DNA from: an uncultured Methanobrevibacter sp.
GTDB taxonomy: Archaea; Methanobacteriota; Methanobacteria; Methanobacteriales; Methanobacteriaceae
Length of the DNA: 64,000 nucleotides
Direction: 5' to 3'
NCBI GenBank assembly: GCA_900318035.1
Contig: ONJC01000008.1
Span: forward strand, 1 to 64,000
Under the pieces are notes generated by a model that was not told the DNA's origin, did no database searches, and saw only the letters and a list, made by a program, of their open reading frames with translations. Numbering within the stretch: the stretch's first letter is position 1; the number at the start of each line of letters is the position of its first letter. The translations under genes and the position numbers were made by a program. Of this stretch, positions 34,888-43,581 are shown piece by piece.

Positions 34888-36002
34888 TTATCATACTCCC
34901 CATATTCACATCCTGCATTTTCTATTTTTACATGGTCGATTAATGTTCCGTCTTTTTTGTATAGTTTTATTTCACCCCAACCGTTTCCACCATTCCATAA
35001 ACGGTTGTGTCTTTTCTGACCGTCAGGAGCTTCATAGTTAATTAACAGCATTTCGTCACGTTTGCAATAAAGCACCAGTTCCATTCTGGAGTTCTTGTTT
35101 GTTGCATTTACATGCCAGGTATGTACCTCTTCACCTTCCTGGAAGTCAAAATCGATTTTTACCATGTTCCAGAATCTGGCGAAGTTGTATTCATACATTG
35201 TGCCTTCATAGTAAAATCCTATTAACAGTTTACGAGGTATTGAAATACCGAATGCTTTTGGCCTTCCACCACCAGCTTCAAAAGCGGAATTATGCAGCTT
35301 TTTGCCTGTTTTAAGGCTTGTTATGTTACATGATGAAATCCAGAGCCATGGTGAGGTAAAGTCTCCTCCCCAGTTTTTATCAGCATATCCATAGGATTTT
35401 TCAGGAATTACCTCATATTCTTCACCGTCAAGCCAGATGGTTCCACTGTATTGGGTTTTAATTCCTTCAGCATGCCAAAACATTTCAAATGAGTTTAATT
35501 TTCTAAATAATGAGTTTGCACCATAACCTACATTAAAAGCGATTTGCTTGTCAATATCCAAATCCCACATCATTTCTCCTGCATCACTCATATATTCAGG
35601 GTGTTCCTGAGCCTCTTCTTCAGATACCCTTGAAAATCCACTCATATGAGTTTCAGTCAGGCTGCAGTCACCTACACGAATGTTCAGTTCATCATCAGGA
35701 CAGTCGAAGTATTTCATTGAGTAAAAATTATGTATCTGTTTCGGATTTTTACCCCATGTTCCCGCCTTAACCATACAGTAAGACGGTTTTTTGCCTGCTG
35801 CCTTATTTTCAGGCAATTGTCCTAGAGTCGGTTCTTCTTCAGCCAATGCCGGATTACATACAAAATATTCAATAAAAAATGGCCTTGGTTCACCGGTTTT
35901 TTTATTATATGCAGTTAAGGAATGCCACCACCAGTCATAACCCTTTTTGGCAAGTGGTCCTTTGAGCATGAAATAATCTCTTTTCAAATCACTTTTGTTC
36001 AT
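34884..36002 (-). CDS. Tocopherol-cyclase-like protein (372 aa)
   Basis: A soluble protein without signal peptide or membrane segment. It resembles the tocopherol cyclase (VTE1) family of lipocalin-like proteins: YDWWWHSLTAYNK near the start, SYGYADKNWGGDFTSPWLWI (about 207-226) and AFEAGGGRPKAFG. Plant and cyanobacterial members close the chromanol ring of prenylated quinols. Homologues in anaerobes have no known role. It is the first gene of a two-gene operon with the phytol-kinase-like gene. It could bind or change an isoprenoid compound. Family assignment is from recognised motifs only. Confidence 0.75.
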   Translation of the reverse strand: MNKSDLKRDYFMLKGPLAKKGYDWWWHSLTAYNKKTGEPRPFFIEYFVCNPALAEEEPTLGQLPENKAAGKKPSYCMVKAGTWGKNPKQIHNFYSMKYFDCPDDELNIRVGDCSLTETHMSGFSRVSEEEAQEHPEYMSDAGEMMWDLDIDKQIAFNVGYGANSLFRKLNSFEMFWHAEGIKTQYSGTIWLDGEEYEVIPEKSYGYADKNWGGDFTSPWLWISSCNITSLKTGKKLHNSAFEAGGGRPKAFGISIPRKLLIGFYYEGTMYEYNFARFWNMVKIDFDFQEGEEVHTWHVNATNKNSRMELVLYCKRDEMLLINYEAPDGQKRHNRLWNGGNGWGEIKLYKKDGTLIDHVKIENAGCEYGEYDK

Positions 36003-36095
36003 AATAATCCTCCAAGATAAGATAAAAATAGTTTTGTTTTAAATACATTAAATAATTTGTTATTAAACTTAAAAAAATAGAAAAAATAGATGATA

Positions 36096-38198
36096 TTACA
36101 TTTTAGATTTCATTTCCCTAATTTCATCACGATAATAAAATGCAATTGTTAAACTTATTAACAATATGATAAATGAAATTCCTGCAACTCTTACAATATC
36201 ATCTTCATCAAGAATAATTTGTTTTACTACAGATTGACTTTGTGAACCTGCAGCATTTGAAGAACCGGCACCACTTTGTGATGCGCCTTGCTGGGCTGTT
36301 GAATCAACATCATAGCTTTGTGAAACATCGTTTATAGGATTGTTTGCATTGCTGGACGGTTCTGTTTGTTGTCCATATGAACTATTTCCGTTTGTCTGAC
36401 CTCCATGTTGAGACTGACCATTGCCATTGTCAGCATCTCCTGAAGAGCCTTCACCGTTACCGTTTCCATTTCCCCCGCCTATATCGCCATACAAGTCATA
36501 TTGAGGAATTGGAGGATATTCATAAGATGGAGACACACCGTTAATCTCAGAGCCCTCAGCGGTTTTTGAATCATAAACATTGTTTCTTCTGGAATTATCT
36601 ACAGTTGCCTTTACAAGATCACCATCCTTTGCATCGGTGGTGAATGATGCTGCTCCGCCACTGATGGTCATGCTTACAGTTTTTCCGTTATTTGTCTGGA
36701 ACGTTAATGTCCTATCCGGAAGCAAACCTGCAATATTGCCCGCAGAATCAGTGAATGTGGCCTGGAACTTGTTTTCGCCAATCTGCTTGACTGAAAATTT
36801 GATATAGCTGGTGCTGACCTTAGGACATACTCCATTAAAATCAGTGTACCAGTTATCTCCAATCTGCAATTTGATGCCGTTTTCCTGGTAGTAAGTGTCT
36901 TTTGCTTCAATGTCCCTTCCCAAATTGCTGAACACTGCATTATAGCTGATTTCCTGATTTTTCGGCATTACATAATTATTATAAAATCTTATACCGTTTT
37001 CCCAATTGTCAGATATTACATTTGACTGTATGGTATTTGTTCCGACAATACCTAAAGAAATACCGTTTTCATGATTGGCTTCAACGGTGTTGGATTTGAT
37101 ATTTATATTGTTTCCGGCATATTTAATCTCAATACCGTCCTTGCCGTTTTTAAAAACTGCGTTTTTATTAATTTGAATATTTTTTGGACCTTCACCGTAA
37201 TTTATTCCGTTGATGCTGTTTGTGAGGTAAACTCCCTGCTTATTATTGTTTGAAATGGTGTTTCCATCAATATAAACACGGTTTACTTTAGCAACACCCA
37301 GTCCGACATCACCATTGTTGGAAATCTTATTATTGAAAATATACAGATTTGATGAATTTCCAACCAGTATTCCACTTTTTGAGTTCTTTACGACATTATT
37401 TTTAGTGACATTCAAGTATTTGGTTTCAGATGCGACAATACCGTTTCCTCTGGTTGAAATATCATTTCCATAAACGGTTACATAATCGCAACCCATAATT
37501 TTAATGCCGTCACCGTCTCCCAGAATATTGAATCCTTTTATGGAACTTAAAGAAGCATATTTGCCCTTAATTGTAATTACGGGATTTGAAGATGAAGATT
37601 TCAGGGCGGTGTCCACATTGCTAATCAGAGATAAGCTTTTTGTAATTACCAAATTTATATTGGAATAGCTTTCCCCCTTAAACAAAATAACATTATTAGC
37701 CTTGGCGTTATCGATTATTGCCTGAATTTCTGAGTTGCTCATGCCACCATCTACAATACGAGTATTATTAATCGTTACTGTGGTTGTAAGGGCAGAAGAC
37801 CTGTAATTTGAGTTTCCGCCAAATTTGGTAACGATCTTATGTGTACCGTCTTTAAGCTTAAGTTGAAGTAGAGCAATCCCATCAGAATCAGTGTTTTTAT
37901 TATAGTTTTTACCATCAACTTTAAATGTTAGTTTGGCATTTGAAATAGACCTGTTATTCTCATCAGACAGCTTTACTTTGAAATAATCTCCAATAACGTC
38001 AAATGTAGTATTGCTTTCAACATCCAAATGAGTATTTAGCTTGGATGATGATTGAATAACATCCGCATCGGAAGATGTGAGAACAGGATTATCCAAAATT
38101 GCATTGGAAACATCAGTGGAATTTTCATGGGCGGCACTGAAATTTAGCGATAATAACACCAGTACAGATAGTATGATAATAAACCTTTTTTTATTCAT
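36096..38198 (-). CDS. Adhesin-like protein with beta-helix and C-terminal membrane anchor (700 aa)
   Basis: It has a signal peptide (NKKRFIIILSVLVLLSLNFS, cleavage near AAHE), one Ig-like repeat (about 60-140), then a NosD-type beta-helix (about 150-440: NISTRGNGIV, NKISNNGDVG, NTVEANHENG). A beta-rich section (about 450-540) precedes a Gly/Ser/Asn/Gln-rich flexible linker (about 565-650). The C-terminal helix AGISFIILLISLTIAFYY is followed by RDEIREMKSKM. This is the second membrane-anchored adhesin in the window, with a different linker composition from the 19397 gene. Initiation has a textbook AGGAGGTGAAAC. Confidence 0.88.
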   Translation of the reverse strand: MNKKRFIIILSVLVLLSLNFSAAHENSTDVSNAILDNPVLTSSDADVIQSSSKLNTHLDVESNTTFDVIGDYFKVKLSDENNRSISNAKLTFKVDGKNYNKNTDSDGIALLQLKLKDGTHKIVTKFGGNSNYRSSALTTTVTINNTRIVDGGMSNSEIQAIIDNAKANNVILFKGESYSNINLVITKSLSLISNVDTALKSSSSNPVITIKGKYASLSSIKGFNILGDGDGIKIMGCDYVTVYGNDISTRGNGIVASETKYLNVTKNNVVKNSKSGILVGNSSNLYIFNNKISNNGDVGLGVAKVNRVYIDGNTISNNNKQGVYLTNSINGINYGEGPKNIQINKNAVFKNGKDGIEIKYAGNNINIKSNTVEANHENGISLGIVGTNTIQSNVISDNWENGIRFYNNYVMPKNQEISYNAVFSNLGRDIEAKDTYYQENGIKLQIGDNWYTDFNGVCPKVSTSYIKFSVKQIGENKFQATFTDSAGNIAGLLPDRTLTFQTNNGKTVSMTISGGAASFTTDAKDGDLVKATVDNSRRNNVYDSKTAEGSEINGVSPSYEYPPIPQYDLYGDIGGGNGNGNGEGSSGDADNGNGQSQHGGQTNGNSSYGQQTEPSSNANNPINDVSQSYDVDSTAQQGASQSGAGSSNAAGSQSQSVVKQIILDEDDIVRVAGISFIILLISLTIAFYYRDEIREMKSKM

Positions 38199-38385
38199 GT
38201 TTCACCTCCTTTATGCTAAATTATAAAGAAGTAAATATTGAAAATTTTTCTTTATAAGTTATTTTATAATTTTAATAATATATATTATTGACTGTTTAAA
38301 TTATATTGCATTCAATTCTAAAATTAAGATGTTTAAAATTAAATTTATCTAAAAAAAGTAAAATTAACAGAATAAAAAAAAATAT

Positions 38386-38406
38386 GATATTACATTTTGT
38401 AATATC
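38386..38406 (-). terminator. Hairpin terminator after the zinc-ribbon/EamA genes
   Basis: Perfect 8-bp arms GATATTAC / GTAATATC with a 5-nt loop lie 23 bp past the stop of the 32-aa gene, followed on the minus strand by ATATTTTTTTTTATTC. Confidence 0.6.
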
Positions 38407-38428
38407 GATGAACAATTAAAAAAAATAG

Positions 38429-38527
38429 TTAAAACTCATCCTCATCAATGCAGTAAACATCATTCCCGCAGTTGGGACAATATTCTTCTCCATCCTCAAC
38501 AAATGCTCCACACACAGGACATCTCAT
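38429..38527 (-). CDS. 32-residue zinc-ribbon microprotein
   Basis: The reverse strand encodes MRCPVCGAFVEDGEEYCPNC, then GNDVYCIDEDEF and a stop. Two CPxCG-type pairs make a complete single zinc ribbon. A good Shine-Dalgarno (AGGTGATTTT) precedes the ATG, and it lies 8 bp after the EamA-type gene, so it is probably translated from the same mRNA. Such stand-alone ribbons usually bind zinc and may mediate protein contact; no specific role is visible. It is short enough to be missed by standard gene callers. Confidence 0.75.
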   Translation of the reverse strand: MRCPVCGAFVEDGEEYCPNCGNDVYCIDEDEF

Positions 38528-38535
38528 AAAATCAC

Positions 38536-38961
38536 CTACAAATTAATCAGAATCAATCCTACCATACAGACAACTATTCCCGCAATCTGATTCAGGGAAA
38601 CATTTTCACGGTATAGAAAATACCCTACGAACAAAAGAACGCATGCAAGCCCGATGTTTGCTACAACACTGGCCGTGCTGACTGTCCAACCTGCACGGTA
38701 CACAAATACATAACCCACTTCAAGGCCTACGATCGCCAATGCCAAAACAACTGAAGTCCAGTTGATTTTTGAAATTTCAACGCCGATATTTGATGGTCCT
38801 GCAACATATACAAAAATTATGGCTGAAATAATGGCTGCAACCAGATAGGTAACCATCAATGCGCCAAAAGGATTTACATCATTCGGCATTGATTTCATGC
38901 AAACATTATAGAAAGTATTTGAAAGCACAACAATTAAAATCGGCCAGATTAATCTCCACAT
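38536..38961 (-). CDS. Small EamA/DMT-type membrane protein
   Basis: A 141-residue protein with about four to five helices, the size of a half-EamA or SMR-like transporter. Family-like features are ILIVVLSNTFYNVCMKSMP near the start and VVANIGLACVLLFVGYFLYRENVSLNQIAGI near the end, similar to the last part of EamA domains. The ATG at 38961 is chosen; a GTG four codons upstream (38973) is possible. Such half-size proteins usually work as dimers; the substrate is unknown. Confidence 0.78.
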   Translation of the reverse strand: MWRLIWPILIVVLSNTFYNVCMKSMPNDVNPFGALMVTYLVAAIISAIIFVYVAGPSNIGVEISKINWTSVVLALAIVGLEVGYVFVYRAGWTVSTASVVANIGLACVLLFVGYFLYRENVSLNQIAGIVVCMVGLILINL

Positions 38962-39098
38962 ATCAATCAACACTTAATTAAATATTAAAAAGGATTTAAT
39001 GTTTCCTCATTTGACTAATATTTAAGCAATACTATAAAATATTTTCTTATTTGAAAAAATTGAAAAAAAAAGAAAAAAAGTTGAAAAAATTCCTAATC

Positions 39099-40931
39099 TC
39101 AGATTTGAGGAATCCTTTCATTGGTATTTTGCGCTGTCCAGCCAACACCGAAGCTGTTATAAAGATTATCCAACTGTGTCTTGGTGGAATCTGCCAGATT
39201 ATAGTTCAAATTAACAATGACTCCTGAAGTGTCATAGTCATTGAACATTGAGTACATATAATCTACTGTCAGCCAGTTGGTTGGAATGCTGTGGCTTCCG
39301 TGGTCATAATCCCCTGAAGGATTGCCCACCAGAACCTGCTTACCGTCTTTACTGATATCCAGGATTGCAACATAATGGTTCCATGTGTGGAAAATTAAAG
39401 CACAAGCTCCTTTCTTAAGCTCATTGATTGCCTTTTTATATGTTGAATTGTCATAAATGGTACATTTATATCCGCATTTCTCCAAACCTTCTGCAAGAAG
39501 GCTTGTAAATGAACCGTCCTCATAGGTAGTCTTGGAAAGTATTGCAAGTTCCCTTTCACAGTGATAATCCTTTAAAAACTGAGTGCACATACTTGATGAA
39601 GTCGGACCGCAGGTATATCCTGTATCCTGCACATCCCTCACCTGAGGATATGTATAGGATTTGCCTTTTAGGGATACTGTAATCTGTTTTGGAGAGTATC
39701 CAATCTTATTGGCTTTTACGACTTTTGTATTTATGGCACGTTCAATAACATTCCATTTTTCCCTTACAAGGATATGTTTTAGCTTAGGTTCAAGTTTTGT
39801 TTTAAAGAAAACATACTTTGACATTTTTTTGTATAAGTAAAGAGTCTGACTGTCTCTTTTGATTGTATCCCGATAATGGCTTTTCAAAAGAGTGTATTTC
39901 ATGTCGCCGTCAGCCATTACATAACTGCCCGGCATCACATCAATGTCAGGAACACCGTTGACCAATACTATTTTTTGACTGAACGGACTTTTTGTACTTC
40001 CTTCAACACCCAGGACGTTTTTAGTACTTTTTGATCCCAGGATAGTGGATGTTCCGTTATAAACAACAGTCACCTTTAGATTTCCAGTGCCTAATTTAGG
40101 AGCAAAAATCACACATCCTTCGGCATTTGTTGTTTTTAAAAATGAGCTGTTGCCAATCTTTATCAGAATTTTCTGGTTTGAAATAGCAGAGTAGGTTGGG
40201 CTTTTCAGATAAACTCTCAAATATCCTTTTGTAAGGAGTTTTTCATTTCCGATTACAACGGAAGTCGTTGCAGGCACAATCATTGAGATTGTTTTGGAAA
40301 CTGCCTTGTAATATGTAGTTCCCGCAAAGGAAATTTTCACGGAATATATTGCCTTTGGACTAAATGTATTCTTGAATGAAGCAACCCCATTTTTATCTGT
40401 CTTTGCAGTATAGGTAAGCTGATTGACAGTGAAAGTCACCTTTTTATTGCTCATAGGATTGCCGAACTTATCCTTTAAGGTCGCCTTGAAATAATCATTG
40501 TTTAAAACAGAGGCGTTTTGAACCTTAACCACTGATTTTAATTTGACCACATTTACATTGAATTTCTTGCTTACTGCAGTGTAATTGTCATTGCCCTTGA
40601 AGGCTACCTTTAAAATATAGCTGTTGGGTTTTAATTTTAACTGCAGACTGGTTTTACCATTATCATCAGTATACATACTATAATACTCATTATTGACCTT
40701 TGCAATCACTTTCTGACCGGAAATCGGTGCATTATTGGAATCCTTCAGTGATATTCCAATAGAATGCTGAGTATATACAGCTGAAGCATTTACCGCTACA
40801 ACGGGCGTTTGTTTCACATTTGAATCAGCACTTAACACATCTTCAGTGATGTTTTCACTAGCCGACACAGCAGCAATGAAAAATACTGATAAAAATATGC
40901 AAATAATTAAAAATTTCATTTTTGAATTCAT
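39099..40931 (-). CDS. Secreted Ig-like protein with C39-like cysteine peptidase domain (610 aa)
   Basis: The signal peptide (KFLIICIFLSVFFIAAVSA) is followed by three Ig-like repeats (about 45-325) like those of the adhesins. The C-terminal region (about 425-575) is a papain-like C39-type peptidase domain: DTGYTCGPTSSSMC with Cys441, then HTWNHYVAIL with His519, then VLVGNPSGD, where the usual catalytic Asp of 'DP' is Asn537 and Asp541 lies nearby. In methanogens, secreted or phage-encoded cysteine peptidases (PeiW/PeiP C71 type and C39-like PeiR) cut the peptide cross-links of pseudomurein. This protein is therefore a candidate wall-remodelling enzyme; self-processing or export processing are alternatives. 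No pseudomurein-binding repeats were recognised. Confidence 0.82.
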   Translation of the reverse strand: MNSKMKFLIICIFLSVFFIAAVSASENITEDVLSADSNVKQTPVVAVNASAVYTQHSIGISLKDSNNAPISGQKVIAKVNNEYYSMYTDDNGKTSLQLKLKPNSYILKVAFKGNDNYTAVSKKFNVNVVKLKSVVKVQNASVLNNDYFKATLKDKFGNPMSNKKVTFTVNQLTYTAKTDKNGVASFKNTFSPKAIYSVKISFAGTTYYKAVSKTISMIVPATTSVVIGNEKLLTKGYLRVYLKSPTYSAISNQKILIKIGNSSFLKTTNAEGCVIFAPKLGTGNLKVTVVYNGTSTILGSKSTKNVLGVEGSTKSPFSQKIVLVNGVPDIDVMPGSYVMADGDMKYTLLKSHYRDTIKRDSQTLYLYKKMSKYVFFKTKLEPKLKHILVREKWNVIERAINTKVVKANKIGYSPKQITVSLKGKSYTYPQVRDVQDTGYTCGPTSSSMCTQFLKDYHCERELAILSKTTYEDGSFTSLLAEGLEKCGYKCTIYDNSTYKKAINELKKGACALIFHTWNHYVAILDISKDGKQVLVGNPSGDYDHGSHSIPTNWLTVDYMYSMFNDYDTSGVIVNLNYNLADSTKTQLDNLYNSFGVGWTAQNTNERIPQI

Positions 40932-41115
40932 AAAAATTCACCTAAATTGTAGGTATATATAAATTTAATCTCATTTAAAAATGTTTTGTAAAAAATAATA
41001 GATATTAAAATGAAAAAAAAAGAAATTATAAGACTGAAAAGCCTTATTTTTTCTTTGAAAAGTTAGTGTGGAAATAACAAAAAGGGTTTTTATGTAATGC
41101 TTTAGTTAGTTAGTG

Positions 41116-41751
41116 TTATTTTCTTGCTTTTCCTACACGACGGGCGATAACCATTTCTCCAACGGAAATCAGACCCGCAAAGAATTTTTCCAAACCGCCA
41201 GTAGACCAGATGGCTTCCCCAAATGTGGCGTTTACAATGTTTGCTTCGTATTCTTCAGCTGTGATTTTTACACCGGTTGTCTTGGTGGACACTAATGCGG
41301 ATGCTGACATGAGCTCCTCCCATGTAACACCCTTAAGCTGATTCTGCATTGCCTTGTATAACTTTTCAACTTTAATGTCATAAAGTTCGGACAATAGCTC
41401 TACAATATCGCATGCGCGGACCATACCCACTATCTGATTGTCGTCATTTACAACAGGCACGGTAACGAATTTGTTGTTTGCAGTCAAAATAACCGCTTTT
41501 CTTGCAGGGTCATCTTCATGAACGGTTGCAACTTCCTCATAGCCACTCATGATTTCTGAAATTTTTTCATTTCCTTCCCTTAAACCTCTGGTAATGTCAA
41601 ATGAAGTAATCCATCCTACCAGCTGCTTGTTTTCATTTACAACAGGACAGGTAAAACGTCTAATCTCTTCCATTACTTTTGAAACTTCAATTACGCTATC
41701 TTCGCAGTTCAAATATACGAAGCTTTTATCCATTAATTCTTTTGCTCTCAT
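41116..41751 (-). CDS. CBS-domain protein with extra C-terminal domain
   Basis: A 211-residue soluble protein. Residues about 1-125 hold a pair of CBS motifs (MRAKELMDKSFVYLNCEDS, VVNENKQLVGWITSFDI, VVNDDNQIVGMVRACDI), which normally bind adenine nucleotides or S-adenosylmethionine. About 130-211 is a separate domain (VTWEELMSASALVS ... GLEKFFAGLISVGEMVIARRVGK) that I do not recognise. Start ATG 41751 follows GAGGGTTGTTT; the longer ORF begins with a TTG. It is the last gene of the Eha-linked run, 14 bp after a polyferredoxin, so it may sense energy state for that system. Confidence 0.82.
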   Translation of the reverse strand: MRAKELMDKSFVYLNCEDSVIEVSKVMEEIRRFTCPVVNENKQLVGWITSFDITRGLREGNEKISEIMSGYEEVATVHEDDPARKAVILTANNKFVTVPVVNDDNQIVGMVRACDIVELLSELYDIKVEKLYKAMQNQLKGVTWEELMSASALVSTKTTGVKITAEEYEANIVNATFGEAIWSTGGLEKFFAGLISVGEMVIARRVGKARK

Positions 41752-41765
41752 AAACAACCCTCATT

Positions 41766-42593
41766 TTATTCAATATCAACTATTTTAAGTGCTCCTACAG
41801 GACAATGACGGGTGCATTCAACACAGCGTATACACTTATCATTGTCAAGAATCACTTCACCATCCACTAACTCTATTGCCCCAGTCGGACAATTCTCTTC
41901 ACATAAATAACAGTTTACGCATGCTTCATGATTTATATCAAGGTTTCTGCTGTGAATTATCGGACCTATATATCTGTCCAGGTCAATCGCTTTGTCATTA
42001 TGTGAAATTTCAACACATGCGCTGCATCCGATACACATCTTTTCATTAACATACGGATATAATGTATCTTCAGCCAAATCAATGCCCAAATCCATATCCG
42101 AATCCTCAAAAAACTCTTTGAATTCAAGAGTGAATGCCTTTGTCGGACATAAATTCGCACAATCATCCCAATTATTTTCGGCAGAGTAATCGATTGAAAT
42201 GCTGTTCATTCTAACTACCCTGTGAGAAGAGCTAACATTGGACAGATTGTATTCCATACAATCGTTTTCATCCTCGTTGTTGTAAATAACTGAATTGTTA
42301 ATCAATTTTATTGCTGAAACCGGACAGGTTTGAACACAAATTTCACATTTGACACATTTATCAGTTATTTTAGCTATTCTGAATATATTAGCTGGTTCGA
42401 TTGCACTGACAGGACATTCTCCAACGCAAGTGTTACATCTAACACACCTAGGTGCAATAGCTATGATTTCCTCATTGGCACTGAAATCTTCCAGCACAAA
42501 CTGGAAATCATCACCATCATCATCTAAATCAACAGACTTCAATAAAACTTCGCGCTCTAAGTTTTTCATCTGTTTTTGAAACGTTACATTCAT
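41766..42593 (-). CDS. Polyferredoxin (275 aa) with partly degenerate clusters
   Basis: An electron carrier with multiple [4Fe-4S] sites. Full motifs are CVRCNTCVGECP (about 50), CVKCEICVQTCP (about 80), CVNCYLCEENCP and CIRCVECTRHCP (C-terminal). In the middle, DDCANLCP and CIGCSACVEISH are incomplete, so one ferredoxin unit is altered. It would shuttle electrons between hydrogenase or formylmethanofuran-related enzymes. It follows the PfkB gene (46-bp gap) and precedes the CBS gene. Confidence 0.85.
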   Translation of the reverse strand: MNVTFQKQMKNLEREVLLKSVDLDDDGDDFQFVLEDFSANEEIIAIAPRCVRCNTCVGECPVSAIEPANIFRIAKITDKCVKCEICVQTCPVSAIKLINNSVIYNNEDENDCMEYNLSNVSSSHRVVRMNSISIDYSAENNWDDCANLCPTKAFTLEFKEFFEDSDMDLGIDLAEDTLYPYVNEKMCIGCSACVEISHNDKAIDLDRYIGPIIHSRNLDINHEACVNCYLCEENCPTGAIELVDGEVILDNDKCIRCVECTRHCPVGALKIVDIE

Positions 42594-42639
42594 ATTATTA
42601 CCAACTAACTTTTTTTATTATATTAATAAACATGATTCT

Positions 42640-43572
42640 TTAAAAGAATTCCTCCAATTCCTTTAAGGAAGGGAATTTTTCCATTCCAAAGCCTTCAATG
42701 GCTTTGCTTGCCGCCCAATTTGCAATTTTACAGGATTTTTCCAGGCCATATCCTTTGAGATAGGAATACAGAAATCCGCTGTTGAAACTGTCTCCCGCTC
42801 CGGTTGTATCGACAACATCACATTCATATGTGCCCACATGACATTCTTCACTGCCGTTTGTGGCGTAAACTCCTTTTGAGCCCTGCTTTACAACAATGGT
42901 TTCGATTCCCAAATCAAGGAAACTGACAACCAGTTCATTTACAGGAGATTCACTGCCGTTGCACAACAGTCTTAATTCTGATTCATTTATAAGCAGGATA
43001 TTTGTTCTCTCAAGTATTGGCAGCAGTTCATCGAATCCTTTCTGAACATACAACATACCCGGATCGAAACTTAAAACAGTGCCTCTGCTGAGCTTTTCGA
43101 GAAGCTCAATTTGGGTTTTGAATGAATCACCGACAAATGATGTATAATGCATTATTTTACATCTCATGATGTTTAACGGATTGATTTCTCCAATTTTGAT
43201 TTCATCATTAACGCCCGGATCAATATAAAGACATCTTTCGCCGTCACTGTCAACGAATCCCAGACATTTTCCTGTAGATCCTGTTTCTGAATATATTAAA
43301 TTATTTGTGTATACTCCATTGATTGCAAGATTGTACTCTATCAAATCGCCGTCTTCATCTTCGGCTATTTTTCCGATTATTGAAGTGTCGCAGCCGAGCC
43401 TTGCCAAACCTACGATAGTGTTGGCTGCAGAACCACCTGGAGTTTTGGTTTCCGTTTTTATAAAGCTTTCCTCATCAGCTCCAACAATATTTTCTACAGA
43501 AAATAACTTATCCACGTTTAAGGCTCCGAATCCAATTATTTCTGCATTCAAATCATTGTCAAATATTTCCAT
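42640..43572 (-). CDS. PfkB-family carbohydrate/nucleoside kinase
   Basis: A 310-residue ribokinase-like kinase with both PfkB signatures: KTPGGSAANTIVGLARLG (about 43-60) and the catalytic DTTGAGDSFNSGFL (about 258-271, Asp base in GAGD). Substrates of archaeal relatives include ribose, nucleosides and ADP-dependent sugars. It is placed between an Ftr paralogue and a polyferredoxin, an order I recall also for other Methanobacteriales after eha. That conserved link has no known biochemical explanation. Confidence 0.88.
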   Translation of the reverse strand: MEIFDNDLNAEIIGFGALNVDKLFSVENIVGADEESFIKTETKTPGGSAANTIVGLARLGCDTSIIGKIAEDEDGDLIEYNLAINGVYTNNLIYSETGSTGKCLGFVDSDGERCLYIDPGVNDEIKIGEINPLNIMRCKIMHYTSFVGDSFKTQIELLEKLSRGTVLSFDPGMLYVQKGFDELLPILERTNILLINESELRLLCNGSESPVNELVVSFLDLGIETIVVKQGSKGVYATNGSEECHVGTYECDVVDTTGAGDSFNSGFLYSYLKGYGLEKSCKIANWAASKAIEGFGMEKFPSLKELEEFF

Positions 43573-43581
43573 ACTAAAACC

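Noticed and set aside
34884-36002. A true tocopherol biosynthesis pathway
   Set aside because: No homogentisate or prenyltransferase genes are in the window and the organism is a strict anaerobe, so only family resemblance is claimed.
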